A DNA stretch of 64,000 nt, from positions 79,617,225 to 79,681,224 of the forward strand of contig OZ024828.1 in the NCBI GenBank assembly GCA_964016985.1, in the 5' to 3' direction. Under the pieces are notes generated by a model. The model was not told the DNA's origin and searched no databases. It saw nothing but the letters and a program-made list of their open reading frames with translations. Source of the DNA: Anodontia alba. Its lineage: Eukaryota; Mollusca; Bivalvia; Lucinida; Lucinidae. The translations under genes were made by a program, and so were the position numbers. The number at the start of each line of letters is the position of its first letter. Position 1 is the stretch's first letter. This document shows positions 46,823 through 57,314 of the stretch, piece after piece.

Positions 46823-46871
46823 CAGCAAAGGCTCTGGCGAGACTGCGCTTATCTCGCCAGAGCCTTTGCTG
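46823..46871. repeat. Perfect 20-bp hairpin, GC-rich
   Basis: CAGCAAAGGCTCTGGCGAGA (46823-46842) pairs without mismatch with 46852-46871 across a 9-nt loop. No other copy seen in the window, unlike the MITE hairpins. Confidence 0.75.
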
Positions 46872-47458
46872 GACGCCTATGTAATAATTACCCTTTTCTC
46901 ACGTGCTAGCTTATTTGTGCAACAAATGGGCTGTGGTATATAAAACAATAAAAAGTGCTAAGACCCCATGACAAAAATGCAGACCCGGGAATGCAGACAA
47001 CTAGAAACTGAGCAGGCCTAATTCACTGAACTGCAGAGATCAAAAGAATAGCTGAGAGCAACTATTTCGTCTGCCGAATTTTAAATTGAGCGGGTAAGTA
47101 AATTCTTCTTTACTCTGTGACCATAAAACAGCGCTTAGCATTTTATTTTCATTTGTCTTTGAAGCATTTTCTTTGAATGATTTAAGCATGTTTCCCATTC
47201 TCCTCCCCTAAGAGAACTATATGTATTTATATGAAGAAAAACTCGTTTTTTTGTTGTCTGTTATTTTCCTTTCAGCATGCAATATATTTAACTAAAAACT
47301 CAGCAAAAGTTACTTTAAGGTTACAACCTAATTAACTTCTCCTGTGAAAAAAGGTTACCGACATATTAGTTGTTGAATAGTTTTAGATTTGTCGCTTGAT
47401 GGCTCGAAATTTTGAAATATTCAACAACCTATACTTATTCTGTTATCGGTATTAACCA

Positions 47459-47695
47459 TTTACACCTCCCTAAGCTTATTCAGCAGACGACAAATTGATG
47501 ATATATATATTGTTTTTGTTTTCTCCAGAAAATAGGCTTTAGCATGTCATGCAAATTAAGAGACAAACGTCAAAAGCTATTTTCTGGTAAAAATAAGAAA
47601 GAAAAAAAAAAAAAAAAAAAAAAGAAAAAATAAAAAAAAAAATAAATAAATAAAATGTCTCCTGCTGAACATTTTACCCAGCATGCTAAATCCTT
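47459..47695. repeat. K-family MITE with A-rich insert
   Basis: TTTACACCTCCCTAAGC... TTCAGCAGACGACAAATTGA, ATAGGCTTTAGCATGTC; return arm shortened, followed by about 60 bp of A-rich sequence and CTCCTGCTGAACATTTTACC. Confidence 0.7.
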
Positions 47696-48091
47696 CCATT
47701 GATCTTCAATTCCTTCAAAATACTTCGTTTTCGATAAAATCAGGGAAGTATATATCGGCTTATTATCAACATTTGTGATTTATTAGTTATATTTCTAATA
47801 TTAGTTATATCGTTTTAACGAATCTATCGCGAAAAAACACAATAGATATTATACAATTTGCATACATTGTACCTGTTGCGGTTTGGTTTAAACATATTTA
47901 TTTCAATAAATTCTACATATATTCATACAATATTGAGAATAAGTAATGGGATTCAGAAAGAAGCCAAAAGGCTTATACGAATCTGTTTCCCAATATAACA
48001 TAACATTACAATCAACCGGTGACATTTACAAAGAAATAACTATGAGTGATGCTTCCAAATTTGAGTTCAAACCAATATACATGTACATATA

Positions 48092-48095
<4 letters not shown>

Positions 48096-48157
<62 letters not shown>
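48096..48157. repeat. (GA)n microsatellite
   Basis: About 62 bp of uninterrupted AG dinucleotides next to a LINE fragment. Confidence 0.97.
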
Positions 48158-48161
<4 letters not shown>

Positions 48162-48570
48162 TCAAGACTTAAAACGTTTACTTTCAAATATAAACTTCTG
48201 CACAGCCATAAAAACATCAGAATTACACCTATGATTTAAATGATCGTCTCCAAATAGTAAACAATCTAAACTAGGCGTACAGTATTTTGATATCTCGTTT
48301 AACATTTCCTGACGAAGTTGACTATATCTCTGGCATTCGAAAAGGTAGTGCTTGGTGGTTTCAACTGAACCACATTGACAGTATGGGTCGTTTATTATAT
48401 TTTTAGAAAACAAGTGATGGTTCAAAGAACTACAAGAAGTTCTAAGACGTGTGTGTTGTATTTGAGCAAATCGAAAACCAACTGTAAAATATCGAGGTAC
48501 CTGTTGCGGTTTGCACAATCATACAGTGACAGAAGATACCCCATTTCTTTGTACACCAATTCTTTTGAAA
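48162..48570 (-). pseudogene. C-terminal fragment of a non-LTR retrotransposon
   Basis: Minus-strand peptide with HTRLRTSCSSLNHHLFSKNI, then DPYCQCGSVETTKHYLFEC and QRYSQLR. The arginine-rich HTRLR, LNxHLF and CxCG-x7-H-x4-C pattern is typical of the region after the RT in many animal LINEs. The rest of the element is absent. Its downstream end runs into a GA microsatellite (48096-48157). A host zinc-binding protein is possible but unlikely. Confidence 0.6.
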
Positions 48571-48965
48571 TTTAAGCCTAGCGTCCCATAAAAAGGACAT
48601 TGGCGTCTAATCAGGATCTACACTGTTTGCATTAAATACAGGGATTTTTATAAAACAGGGTATTAATAAAAACTGACCAGACACCCCTTATATTAAAATT
48701 GGACCGATCCGAAGAGAGAAGGTACAAGTGTCCATTCGGCATAAATGGGTAAAAAGGGACAAAATACACTTGGTAGGTTTACTTTATGCTTGAGTTATTA
48801 TTTAATGACCATTCTGGGCTGTTTTGTGTCGTTTGAGGGAGCAATTTTAGAGTTAGATCCCGTTTCAAAAAGACTGCAAAAACTATTTTGACAGATTTAC
48901 CTTCTCCTGTAATTGTATCAATTCCCGTTTAAAGCGCTAAGCAAAATTGTAGCAGATTACATGTA

Positions 48966-49072
48966 CCCAGTAAGCATTCTTTATAAATCTATAGCGGGCC
49001 GTTATCGGCCCGTCAGGGTAGCTGACGGGCCGATAACGGCCCGCTATAGATTTATAAAGAATGCTAGCTGGG
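48966..49072. mobile_element. E-family palindrome nested in a K2 MITE
   Basis: CCCAGTAAGCATTCTTTATA to ATGCTAGCTGGG; arms of about 50 bp around GGCCCGTCAGGGTAGCTGAC. The K2 host is broken at GCAGATTACATGTA. Confidence 0.88.
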
Positions 49073-49255
49073 TATATATTTCTCCCCTCCTCCTACTTCT
49101 TCTTCTTCTTACTATCAGTATTCAGAGTAAATATGACGTTACATTTCATATGAATTACATGACAAGCAATGCCTTATTTTCTCTAAAAAATAATATCAAA
49201 ATGTCGTCTGCTGCAGTTGTGATTAGCACTTTTAGAATAAATAAATTACTGGCTA

Positions 49256-49450
49256 GACCCAGTTGTTCAAAGCATCGTTATTAACGAGCGCGTTAATGAC
49301 AAACCCGTTAACCGTTGTACTTAAGGTATTTTCAAATACATTGATATTTTTGTTGCAAAACATATGAGTGAAATATGAATGTATTTGCCATATTTAAGAT
49401 AGAAATTTTAACGTCACGTTAGCTAAACGAGGTACTGATCTGTGGGCTGG
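49256..49450. mobile_element. D-family MITE, diverged
   Basis: GACCCAGTTGTTCAAAGC start, TTAACGTCACGTTAGC near the right end; a loose return arm. Followed by a K MITE (49478-49652) and a B5 relic (49740-49905). Confidence 0.65.
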
Positions 49451-50016
49451 TGACCTGTACATACTTCGCCACATTTTGTCACTATCTGGGCGAATTCAGC
49501 AGATGACAAACTGACGATATTTTTCTTATTTTTCCCAGAAAATGGGATTTAACATTTCGTAAAAATTGTCAAATCCTACTTACTGGGGAAAAATAACAAA
49601 CATATCTCAAAACGTCGTCTACTGAAATTTTCATCCAGCATGCTTAGCGTTAAGCTTGCAGATAGTAGAACAAATACTGTTCGGAACCCGTCTAGCAGTT
49701 CTTAGACAGACTGACAGACAGGCAGACACTTTAATCTTTTCAGACCGGCAGTCCAAAACAGATACCTGTGAAAACAGTGTAGATCCACATGAGACAGCTG
49801 GTAACGACTTTTTACTTTAGACTGAAATACATATTTGAATCAGTGGGCATGTCCAAATTCAAAAATGGAAGAGTCCACTTCAGAAACTAAGGAATAAAAG
49901 GGTTAATTTCAAATGCAATATGCCAACTGGCCCTCGAGCGCATAAAATACTATCTATCTTCCGGAATACCTTAACCATGAAGAGGACGTCAGACGGAGCT
50001 CCGTCGTACCAAATGC

Positions 50017-50080
50017 CATTACGAAAACACGCCTATTCAAATATATAAAAAATTTCACCCTCCAAAACTGAAAATTTTCA

Positions 50081-50119
<39 letters not shown>

Positions 50120-50322
50120 GATTTTTTTTCATATTTTTGCTTAAAACATAGATTGTGGGTACTTGTTAGAACCGCCTCGGCGAGGCGGTTATAACGAGTA
50201 CTCACAATCTATGTTTTTGAGCAAAAATAAGAAAAATAATGTATACCCCTGTAAACCCCGGTTTTACTATATAAACGTGGGGTTTAAGGAGGTCAAAATT
50301 ATATATGCATGTTTTCGTGATG
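50017..50322. mobile_element. F-family long-TIR MITE
   Basis: CATTACGAAAACACGCCTAT to ATGCATGTTTTCGTGATG; core ACTTGTTAGAACCGCCTCGG and return; internal 34-bp poly-A. Confidence 0.87.
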
Positions 50323-50339
50323 CTGAAGGAGTTAGCTGA

Positions 50340-51790
50340 GCTAAAAATAAAAGAAAGTGGGTGAGACGAGTTTGTACAGTGCGATCAAGGGTGTTAGTAA
50401 AGTTAGAAGATAAAAACAGATACTGGCATTTAGGGTCTTGGGTGGACTACCTGGCAGATAGCTGTACTTAATTATGCCAGGGTCGGAAGGACAGGTAAGT
50501 GGGGTGGCAGGGCGTTCCAGTGGCTGTTTGACCGGGGGAAATGTGAAACGTAGTAATCTTTCAGAATTGTGATCCGTCGGTATGCAAGAGGATGATTCTT
50601 TGTAGAAGGACAGGTAGTCAGCTATATGTATGGCTACAAGGTCATAATTACCTTGTATAGAAAGACCAGTCGACTGTCAATGCGTCGTTGGTCTAGAGGA
50701 CGCCAGTTGAGATCCTGAAGCATTGCTGACACACTGGATGTGTATCAGTAATCTCATTACCCATCTAGCGGCCCTTTGTTGCACTGATTCAAGTTTATAA
50801 GTATCTGTAGCTGTATAGGGAGACCACACAGTAGAGGCATACTGTAACTGTGGACGGACTAGAGTTTTGTATGCTGTAGCTTTCAGGTCCTTATTATGGA
50901 CCCGAATATTACGTTTAAGGAAGCCTAGTGTCTGATTAGCCGTTTTGGTGATTGTTGATATGGTCGGTCCATTTGAGGTCTTCTGATGTGGTAACCCCGA
51001 AGTATTTGGAAGAAGGTACTCTTTCAAGTACAGTCATGAAGATGGTATTCAGTTGGGAAGGGGGAGTTTTCCGTCGGGTCACATGAATGACCTAGCATTT
51101 TGAGGGATTAAAATTTATATCCCAAATTTTTCCCATTTTTCTAAGTTATCAAGGCCTGTCTTGAGGAACTCGGAATCATTTTGAGTGTCAAGAGCAATGT
51201 ACATGGCAGTGTCGTCTGTGAATAGCCGTACTCTTGATCTTACCTGATCCAGAAAGTCGTTAATGAAACAAAATGGGGCCGAGAACCAAGCCCTGCGGAA
51301 ACACCTGAAGATACTGGGATGTCAGAGTTGAACCGTTGAATGTGTCCTATTAGTAAGGAAGTCTTTGATCCAATTTAGAGTGTCCCCCCCGCCCCCCTCC
51401 CCCCCCCCCCACACACACACCCCTCATGCTATAAAAGTGTAGTTCAAGAAGCAATTTTTTTTCATGAGCTACTTTATCGAAAGCCTTGCTGAAGCCAAGG
51501 AGGATAAGGTCTGTTTGATTCCTAGATTGCATATTTTTAGCGAGTTCGTCAACGAGCCTCGCAGGATCTCTTTTCCCGGAACCCATGCTGCAGTTCAAAC
51601 AGGATTTTTTGATCGCTGAAGTGCTTCGAAATACTAGAAGCCATAACATGTTCAAGCACTTTACAGAGGATTCAAGTATATGTAGAGAGATGGGCCGGTA
51701 GTTGGCGGGGTCTGTTTTATTCCCTTTTTGAAAATAGGGGATTCATTGACTTCTTTCCAGATGGAAGGGAGTTTTTTGTGTTAAATGATA
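50340..51790 (-). pseudogene. Decayed non-LTR retrotransposon reverse transcriptase (CR1/jockey-like)
   Basis: Read on the minus strand: a finger/palm block with KRDPARLVDELAKNMQ and DLILLGFSKAFDKVAHEK (about 51350-51590); a degraded catalytic block LFTDDTAMYIAL (about 51220), where the usual FADD is FTDD; and thumb/C-terminal blocks with TLGFLKRNIRV, YKTLVRPQLQYASTVWSPY and KLESVQQRAARWV (50740-50960). Stops and frame changes separate the blocks. A C-rich run (51385-51425) interrupts it. Intergenic, not part of either gene. Confidence 0.82.
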
Positions 51791-52124
51791 TTTAATAGAT
51801 CAATTGCAGGGTGGGGGCAAATTCCTTGTCAAAGGGTTTGCAGAACTATGGATTTAAATTTGTCAGTGCCAGCAGCCAGATATCAATCACAATATTCCGG
51901 GTTGGTCACATGCTCGCTATTGCCAATACTTTGTCGCATTACGTTCTACTCAATTTTGATTCATAAACAATATATAGTCACGCCCCTTGCTAACTAAATA
52001 TAATAAGACAAACAGGAACATAATTAACTAGTAGTTTAAGTGTAAGTACACATTAGAAGTTTTGAGCATACTATTTCAACATTTCGGTAAGCATTTTTTT
52101 ATATTAATTCTTGGGCATGGATAT

Positions 52125-52360
52125 GCATACTTTCAGGGGGACGTAATTCTGTCAAATTGTTTTGTCCTGTTTTGAACGGAGTCTTCACTATAAGAAAGAA
52201 TTTGCTCCCTAAAAGGAGCAAATTCTTTCCTTACAGAGAAGACCCCTTTTCAGAAGGGCATTGGTGTACAAGAACGTAAATATGAAATTTCAAAAGTTGT
52301 TTCCCATCTACAAAATGGCGGAAAAAGTACCAAGTGTCCCCGCTTTAACAAATGATCATT
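52125..52360. repeat. J-family palindromic MITE, inverted
   Basis: Perfect centre GGAAAGAATTTGCTCC-type arms around CCTAAAAGG; outer CTTTCAGGGGGACGTAATTC and AAGTACCAAGTGTCCCC. Confidence 0.75.
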
Positions 52361-52613
52361 TTCCAGCATTGTATTACTTTTTGGATCGACGAAAAGAGGG
52401 GTAAATAGAATGATGAATACTGGATTCGCAAATGACATAGGTTAGGTGAAATAGGCATAGACTTAGACAAAAGTCATTAAACTGTTTTAAAATCAGTAAG
52501 GTGCCCTGAATTATAGAAAAAAGTCCTCAAAACTATTTGTAGCCGAAAAGTTAAATTTTGGGAAAAATGTTGGAAATCTGAACAAAATTAACAAAAAAAC
52601 AGGAATAAATTTT

Positions 52614-52812
52614 TGAAAAAAAAAAAAAAATAAATAAATAAAAACATAAGTAAATAAATAAATAAATGAATAAAAATGAAAAATAAATAAATAATTTAAT
52701 TCAGTAAATTTGTTTGGTCTGGTGTTTGCTACATGTATTAAAAAAAAAAAAAAAAACAAAAACAAAAAAAAAAAAAAAAACAACAAAAAAAAAAAACAAC
52801 AACAAAAAACCT
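52614..52812. repeat. A-rich low-complexity tract
   Basis: Repeated AAATAAAT units and poly-A/C blocks over about 200 bp; nothing coding. Confidence 0.9.
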
Positions 52813-53038
52813 TTGAAAGTCATCCTTACATTGGAAATGTATCTTTTTGATGCAGAAAATGGGATATGCTGGTAAGGGTTTCAATTAAATATTTTGATGA
52901 TACGGAGGCAATTTGCATAAATCATCAAAGCCTATTTTCTGGGAAAATAAGAAACATATTTCAAAATGTCATCTGCTGAAATGTTTTGCGCAGCAAACTC
53001 AGCATTTTATACTTGATTTAGTTTTGTCACTTTTTTTT

Positions 53039-53081
53039 TCTCTCTCTCTCTCTCTCCCCCCCCCCTCTCTCTCTCTCTCTC
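53039..53081. repeat. (CT)n with central C run
   Basis: TC dinucleotides on both sides of ten C; lies beside a K fragment (52880-53005). Confidence 0.95.
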
Positions 53082-53400
53082 GTTTCAATGAATACATTTG
53101 AATAATGTAGATTATTGTTATTGTGGCCTTACCTGGTTATCCCGCTCCACTATTAATATTATTTGCAGCACAGTCAAAAGCTGTACTACGTCGGGATCAG
53201 GTGGGGTCATTGGATGGGGAAATGCTGTTAAACCCGGTGATGGTTGGGCTGCCACTTGTGTTTAAGGATTGCGATAGTCATTCCATAGATTTATATTGCG
53301 GTATGTCAAAATGACAATGAGAAGCTATCGTGCAAAGAAAGGGGCGTACGGCGTTGAAATTAGATATCAACTCCGTATCCAGCGTTTCATAGAGAGGGAT

Positions 53401-53507
53401 CCCTGCTAGCATTCTACATAAATCTACAGCGGGCCATTAGCGGCCCGTCAGCTACCCTGACGGGTCGCTAACGGCCCGCTGTAGATTTATGTAGAATGCT
53501 GACTGGG
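53401..53507. mobile_element. E-family palindrome
   Basis: CCCTGCTAGCATTCTACATA to ATGCTGACTGGG; near-perfect arms around TAGCGGCCCGTCAGC. Confidence 0.9.
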
Positions 53508-54015
53508 ATGTGACTATGACAAGTAAGGGTATAAAGTGGTTTCGTTTTAAGAACCTCTATTATAATATTGAAAAAAAAAAATAATCTGCTTTTCTTTTTC
53601 GCTTATCTTCCTTTTTTTTTTTAAAGCTGCTTCTTGTTAATCTTTTACCGTCTACGCCATTGGTTACGTAGACAATCTCAGAGTTTGCCATTGCCCCGGA
53701 AACACTTTATGAAAGACCATGGACTGGTCAAATGCTATTTTCCATGGACTGCTCAACTCTGTATATTATAACCAAGTGTTAGCTTTTTTGAAAAGCTAAT
53801 ACAGTACTTGTATAATTTAAGTTTAATACATGTAGTACTATTATCTATAATGTAATAGCTAGCTACATTGTAGGTCACGTTATGTTCAATCTTTGTAACT
53901 TAAGCATAATACGAGTAGTGGCCATCTGTGGTGTGCTTTTTATATTTTCAATATGTATTTTATAGTTTCGCAGAAGACTTTAGAGGCTGGGTATCAATTA
54001 CATGTATAGATTGTT

Positions 54016-55126
54016 GATAAGCTTTGTGAGTGTGCATATGTCACGCATACGAATACATAACAAATGTGTTACATATACGTACTGTTGTACGCATACGTAA
54101 CAGATTGTTACGTATGTGTACAACTGTACGCATATGTAACACATGACAACGTTAATGCGTTACGTTTGCGTACAGCTGTGCGCATATGTAACGTGGACAA
54201 GTCAATGTGAAGCGTTCGTATGATGTACGAACCATACACATATGTAACATCTGTTCATTACATGATGTAGAGGTCACTGTTTCGGGAACGATTACTGTGA
54301 CCGATTTGTTTCTTAGTATGCATGATTTTATTTGATACACGGCCCTACAAACAAAACTAATGTTTCGGCATCTATATATGTAGAACAAACTTTTATTTTC
54401 AATATAATATGTAACGTGTATTATTATAAAAACTTCTAATTGTTCGTGTTTGTTAGAAGTATTTATTAAGAATTGTTAGATATATATTAAGTATGTCTGT
54501 AAAGATATTGCAACCACTTGATATGCATGGTTTCACAGGTAGAAAATGTTTATGTTGCTAATAGCCTATAACTGAAACCTCTAGTTGCAAAAATCATTTT
54601 TGAAGTGTGGAAATGTTCTTTTTACCCCCTTGCAAGGATATAATAGGGTCCTCATGCGAAGTGCAGCTAAAGCATTTCAGGATCAGTGTCCGTGTATGGT
54701 ATAAATGTTGTGACTAGTACACTTTAACCGACACTTTCTTTTGTTCTGACAATAGAAATCTGCTTTTAGCGTACATTATGAAAAAAAACCCAAAAAACAA
54801 CATTAGTAACATGAGAGCAGTGCAGACCCAGATTAGCCGTCATATTGCTATTTTAACATCTGATCAGGCTTATGGGACAAAATGAGTGACAGTGTAAATC
54901 CTGATCAGTCGCCACGCCCGGTCTACACAATCCAACTGTATCGATTTTTCTTTAAAATTTGATAAGATGTGAAGATTTCGTATTGTTTGCACACGTGTAA
55001 AATTCGACATGACTGTGACACTCTTACAAGTCTGTGACTGTTACGTATTCGTACAATTGTACGCATATGTAACACATCTGTTACGTATTCGTATGCGTGA
55101 TATATGCACACTCACAAAGCTTTATC
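54016..55126. mobile_element. Putative 1.1-kb element with 47-bp terminal inverted repeats
   Basis: Left end GATAAGCTTTGTGAGTGTGC-ATATGTCACGCATACGAATAC is matched, inverted, by 55080-55126 (GTATTCGTATGCGTGATATA-TGCACACTCACAAAGCTTTATC) with few changes. Inside each end are arrays of GTACGCATAYGTAACA motifs in both orientations. No transposase is visible, so it would be non-autonomous. Confidence 0.68.
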
Positions 55127-55199
55127 CGCGAAAAATCTAAAACGAATTCGCAACCAAGTTTTCACTAACTTGCCTACTTTTTTTTGGATAGAGGAAGTT

Positions 55200-55440
55200 A
55201 ATTAGGCTACTAAACTTAATCCATTTATGCCGAGTGGACTCCTACCTTCTACCTATTTAGACGGATCCATTTTCTAAAGAAGGGTTGTCTGTTTTCGTTA
55301 TAACCATTGTTATGAAAATTCTGTATTTTATGCAAACAATGTAGACTCCTATTAGACCCCACGTTCTGTGATGTCTGTTCTGGGGTCTACACTGTTTGCC
55401 AATATCCCTTTTGTAGGACTCCAGGCATAAATGGGTTACT
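55200..55440. repeat. B4 hairpin element, complete
   Basis: ATCCATTTATGCCGAGTGG to GACTCCAGGCATAAATGG are inverted ends; arms ATGCAAACAATGTAGACTCC / GGGGTCTACACTGTTTGCC. Confidence 0.78.
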
Positions 55441-55511
55441 GATTTCAGGTTGTTTTTATGCAGATTTTTAACGCTACCAAGCACCTGAGGCGTATGCTTA
55501 GGGTATATGGT

Positions 55512-55690
55512 AGACTGGGTCCGGTCTCCAGTGACTAAATATTTTTTCTTATAATCCTGGTTGATAATCCACTAAAATAAAACAAAAATAATATCATTAC
55601 TATAATGGCTGGTCACTAGTGATCAGCCTTTATAGTCATGATATTATTTTTATTGTATTGCAATGGATTATCAAACAGATAAAAAAAAAT
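55512..55690. repeat. L-family palindrome
   Basis: GACTGGGTCCGGTCTCCAG, ATAATATCATTACTATAATG and centre GGCTGGTCACTAGTGATCAG; the return arm fades near 55690. Other copies at 59538 and 62809. Confidence 0.78.
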
Positions 55691-55748
55691 GGTAGACCGA
55701 TAGCCACAAAAGAAGTAAAATTGGGCAAGTTATTTTTATTGGTAATAA

Positions 55749-55855
55749 CCCAGCTAGCATTCTACGTAAATCTACATCGGGCCATCATCGGCCCGTCAGC
55801 TACCCTGACGGGCCGATGACGGCCCGATATAGATTTACGTAGAATGCTGACTGGG
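55749..55855. mobile_element. E-family palindrome
   Basis: CCCAGCTAGCATTCTACGTA to AATGCTGACTGGG; arms of about 50 bp, nearly perfect, around CCCGTCAGCTACCCTGACGGG. Confidence 0.92.
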
Positions 55856-56071
55856 AATATATTTTGACTCAAAAGCCATTCCATAGATTTATATTGGGGT
55901 ATGTCTAAACGACCTAAAGAAGCTGTCCTGCGAAGAAAGGCGCGTACGGCGGTGAAATTAGATATCATCCCCCGAACCCAGCGATACATAAAGTGGGGTG
56001 TGACTTTGGCCAGGAAACTGTTAAAGTTTTGGGTGTAAAGCGAACTTTGTTTAATGAATCTCTGTGATAAT

Positions 56072-56190
56072 ATTAAAAAAAAAAAGCAAAAAAAAAAAAG
56101 CAAAAAAAAAAAAAAAAAAAAAAAAAAAGCAAAAAAAAAAAAAAAGCAAAAAAAAAAAAAAAAAAAGCAACAACAAAAACCAATGCAACA
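56072..56190. repeat. A-rich tract with AAAAAGC periodicity
   Basis: Poly-A interrupted by GC at irregular spacing over about 110 bp; no coding meaning. Confidence 0.9.
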
Positions 56191-56212
56191 AAAATTCTAC
56201 TACAGTCGAACT

Positions 56213-56515
56213 TCAATGGCTCGAACATCTTTGGGGCCATAGAAAATTGTTCAAGACATGGGTAGTTCGAGCCACTGAGGGTTAATCATGGAGCCAGGTC
56301 AGGAGGCAAATAGCGATAATTTAGTAAAATATTTTCATTTTTCTACACAACAATTGTATGTTGAGTGCACTCATTAGAATCGCAACATAAAATTTCATGA
56401 CAAAATAAGAAAATTTCCCTAAATATTTGTTTTCTTGAGCTAGCGGAAGAATTTCGTAGGGACTCAAAAATGAGTTCGAATTAGCCATGGTAAACGAGCC
56501 ATCCGGGTTCGACTG
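56213..56515. mobile_element. G-family MITE, TA target
   Basis: CAGTCGAACTTCAATGGCTC and GAGCCATCCGGGTTCGACTG ends with TA flanks. The middle has ACACAACAATTGTATG and GAGTGCACTCATTAGAATCG, a half of a hairpin-A-like core. Confidence 0.87.
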
Positions 56516-56554
56516 TATTCTTCATACGGCTCATCTTCTTTTTTGAAGAGTCTT

Positions 56555-56911
56555 CCCAGTCAGCATTCTACGTAAATCTATATCGGGCCGTCATCGGCCC
56601 GTCAGGGTAGCTGACGGGCCGATGACGGCCCGATGTAGATTTACGTAGAATGCCAGCTGGGCAGTTTATCCAACACCCACCCAGTCAGCATTCTACGTAA
56701 ATCTATATCGGGCCGTCATCGGCCCGTCAGGGTAGCTGACGGGCCGATGACGGCCCGATGTAGATTTACGTAGAATGCCAGCTGGGCAGTTTATCCAACA
56801 CCCACCCAGTCAGCATTCTACGTAAATCTATATCGGGCCGTCATCGGCCCGTCAGGGTAGCTGACGGGCCGATGACGGCCCGATGTAGATTTACGTAGAA
56901 TGCTAGCTGGG
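56555..56911. repeat. Three tandem E-family palindromes, 125-bp period
   Basis: Copies at 56555-56661, 56680-56786 and 56805-56911, essentially identical, each a near-perfect 107-bp inverted repeat (CCCAGTCAGCATTCTACGTA ... AGAATGCCAGCTGGG) around CCCGTCAGGGTAGCTGACGGG. The spacer GCAGTTTATCCAACACCCA is repeated exactly. The array ends 45 bp before the NAPEPLD start codon. Confidence 0.95.
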
Positions 56912-56956
56912 TTCTTGTTATCATCTTTATTTTAGAAGTTACAATATCCAACTAAA

Positions 56957-57118
56957 ATGGCGACTAATCGGGATGGATATGAGAAACCAATCAAAGAGAA
57001 CGGTGTCTATAAAAACCCGTTTCCAACCTGGAAGTTCTTTGGATGCTGGGACGTGCTGAAATGGAAGAAAGACTCCATTTGCAACGACCAGAGTGGTATA
57101 CCCTGGGGAAACGAAAAT
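56957..57118 (+). CDS. NAPEPLD: NAPEPLD exon 1, start codon
   Basis: Residues 1-54. ATG in the context aaa[16 protein letters not shown], then [12 protein letters not shown] and WDVLKWKKD, ending GNEN before gtatgg. The reading frame stays open 21 bp past the donor, but exon 2 continues the homology. The start sits 46 bp after a tandem array of palindromes. The intron downstream (57119-58712) holds a B5 hairpin element (57180-57430), a poly-A run and two F-family elements (57573-57851, 58343-58622). Confidence 0.88.
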
Positions 57119-57280
57119 GTATGGCAATATCTCTTGTAGAATAATTTTTACGTAAACATTTGATTGATTGGCTAATTTTGGTATCGCCGATTTAATCCTT
57201 TCACCCCTGAGTGTCTGAAGTGGACTCTTCCATGTTTGAATTTCTAAGAATCCATTAATGCAGATAGAAAAAACAAAACA

Positions 57281-57314
<34 letters not shown>

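Larger units (their letters stand above)
44668..56956. other. Intergenic region between divergent PMPCB and NAPEPLD
   Basis: 12.3 kb containing LINE fragments, two long-TIR elements, F, K, D, E, G, J, L and B4 copies and microsatellites. No further host exon recognised. The promoter of each gene should be here, but no TATA box or other element could be argued for. AT-rich stretches at 47700-48000, 53520-54000 and 54130-55000 show nothing I can name. Confidence 0.6.

Noticed and set aside
48046..48234. Arg/Glu repeat protein
   Set aside because: Translation of a GA microsatellite.
57119..57139. NAPEPLD as a 60-residue single-exon protein
   Set aside because: The frame runs into a stop only because it passes the donor gtatgg; exons 2 and 3 continue the family homology.
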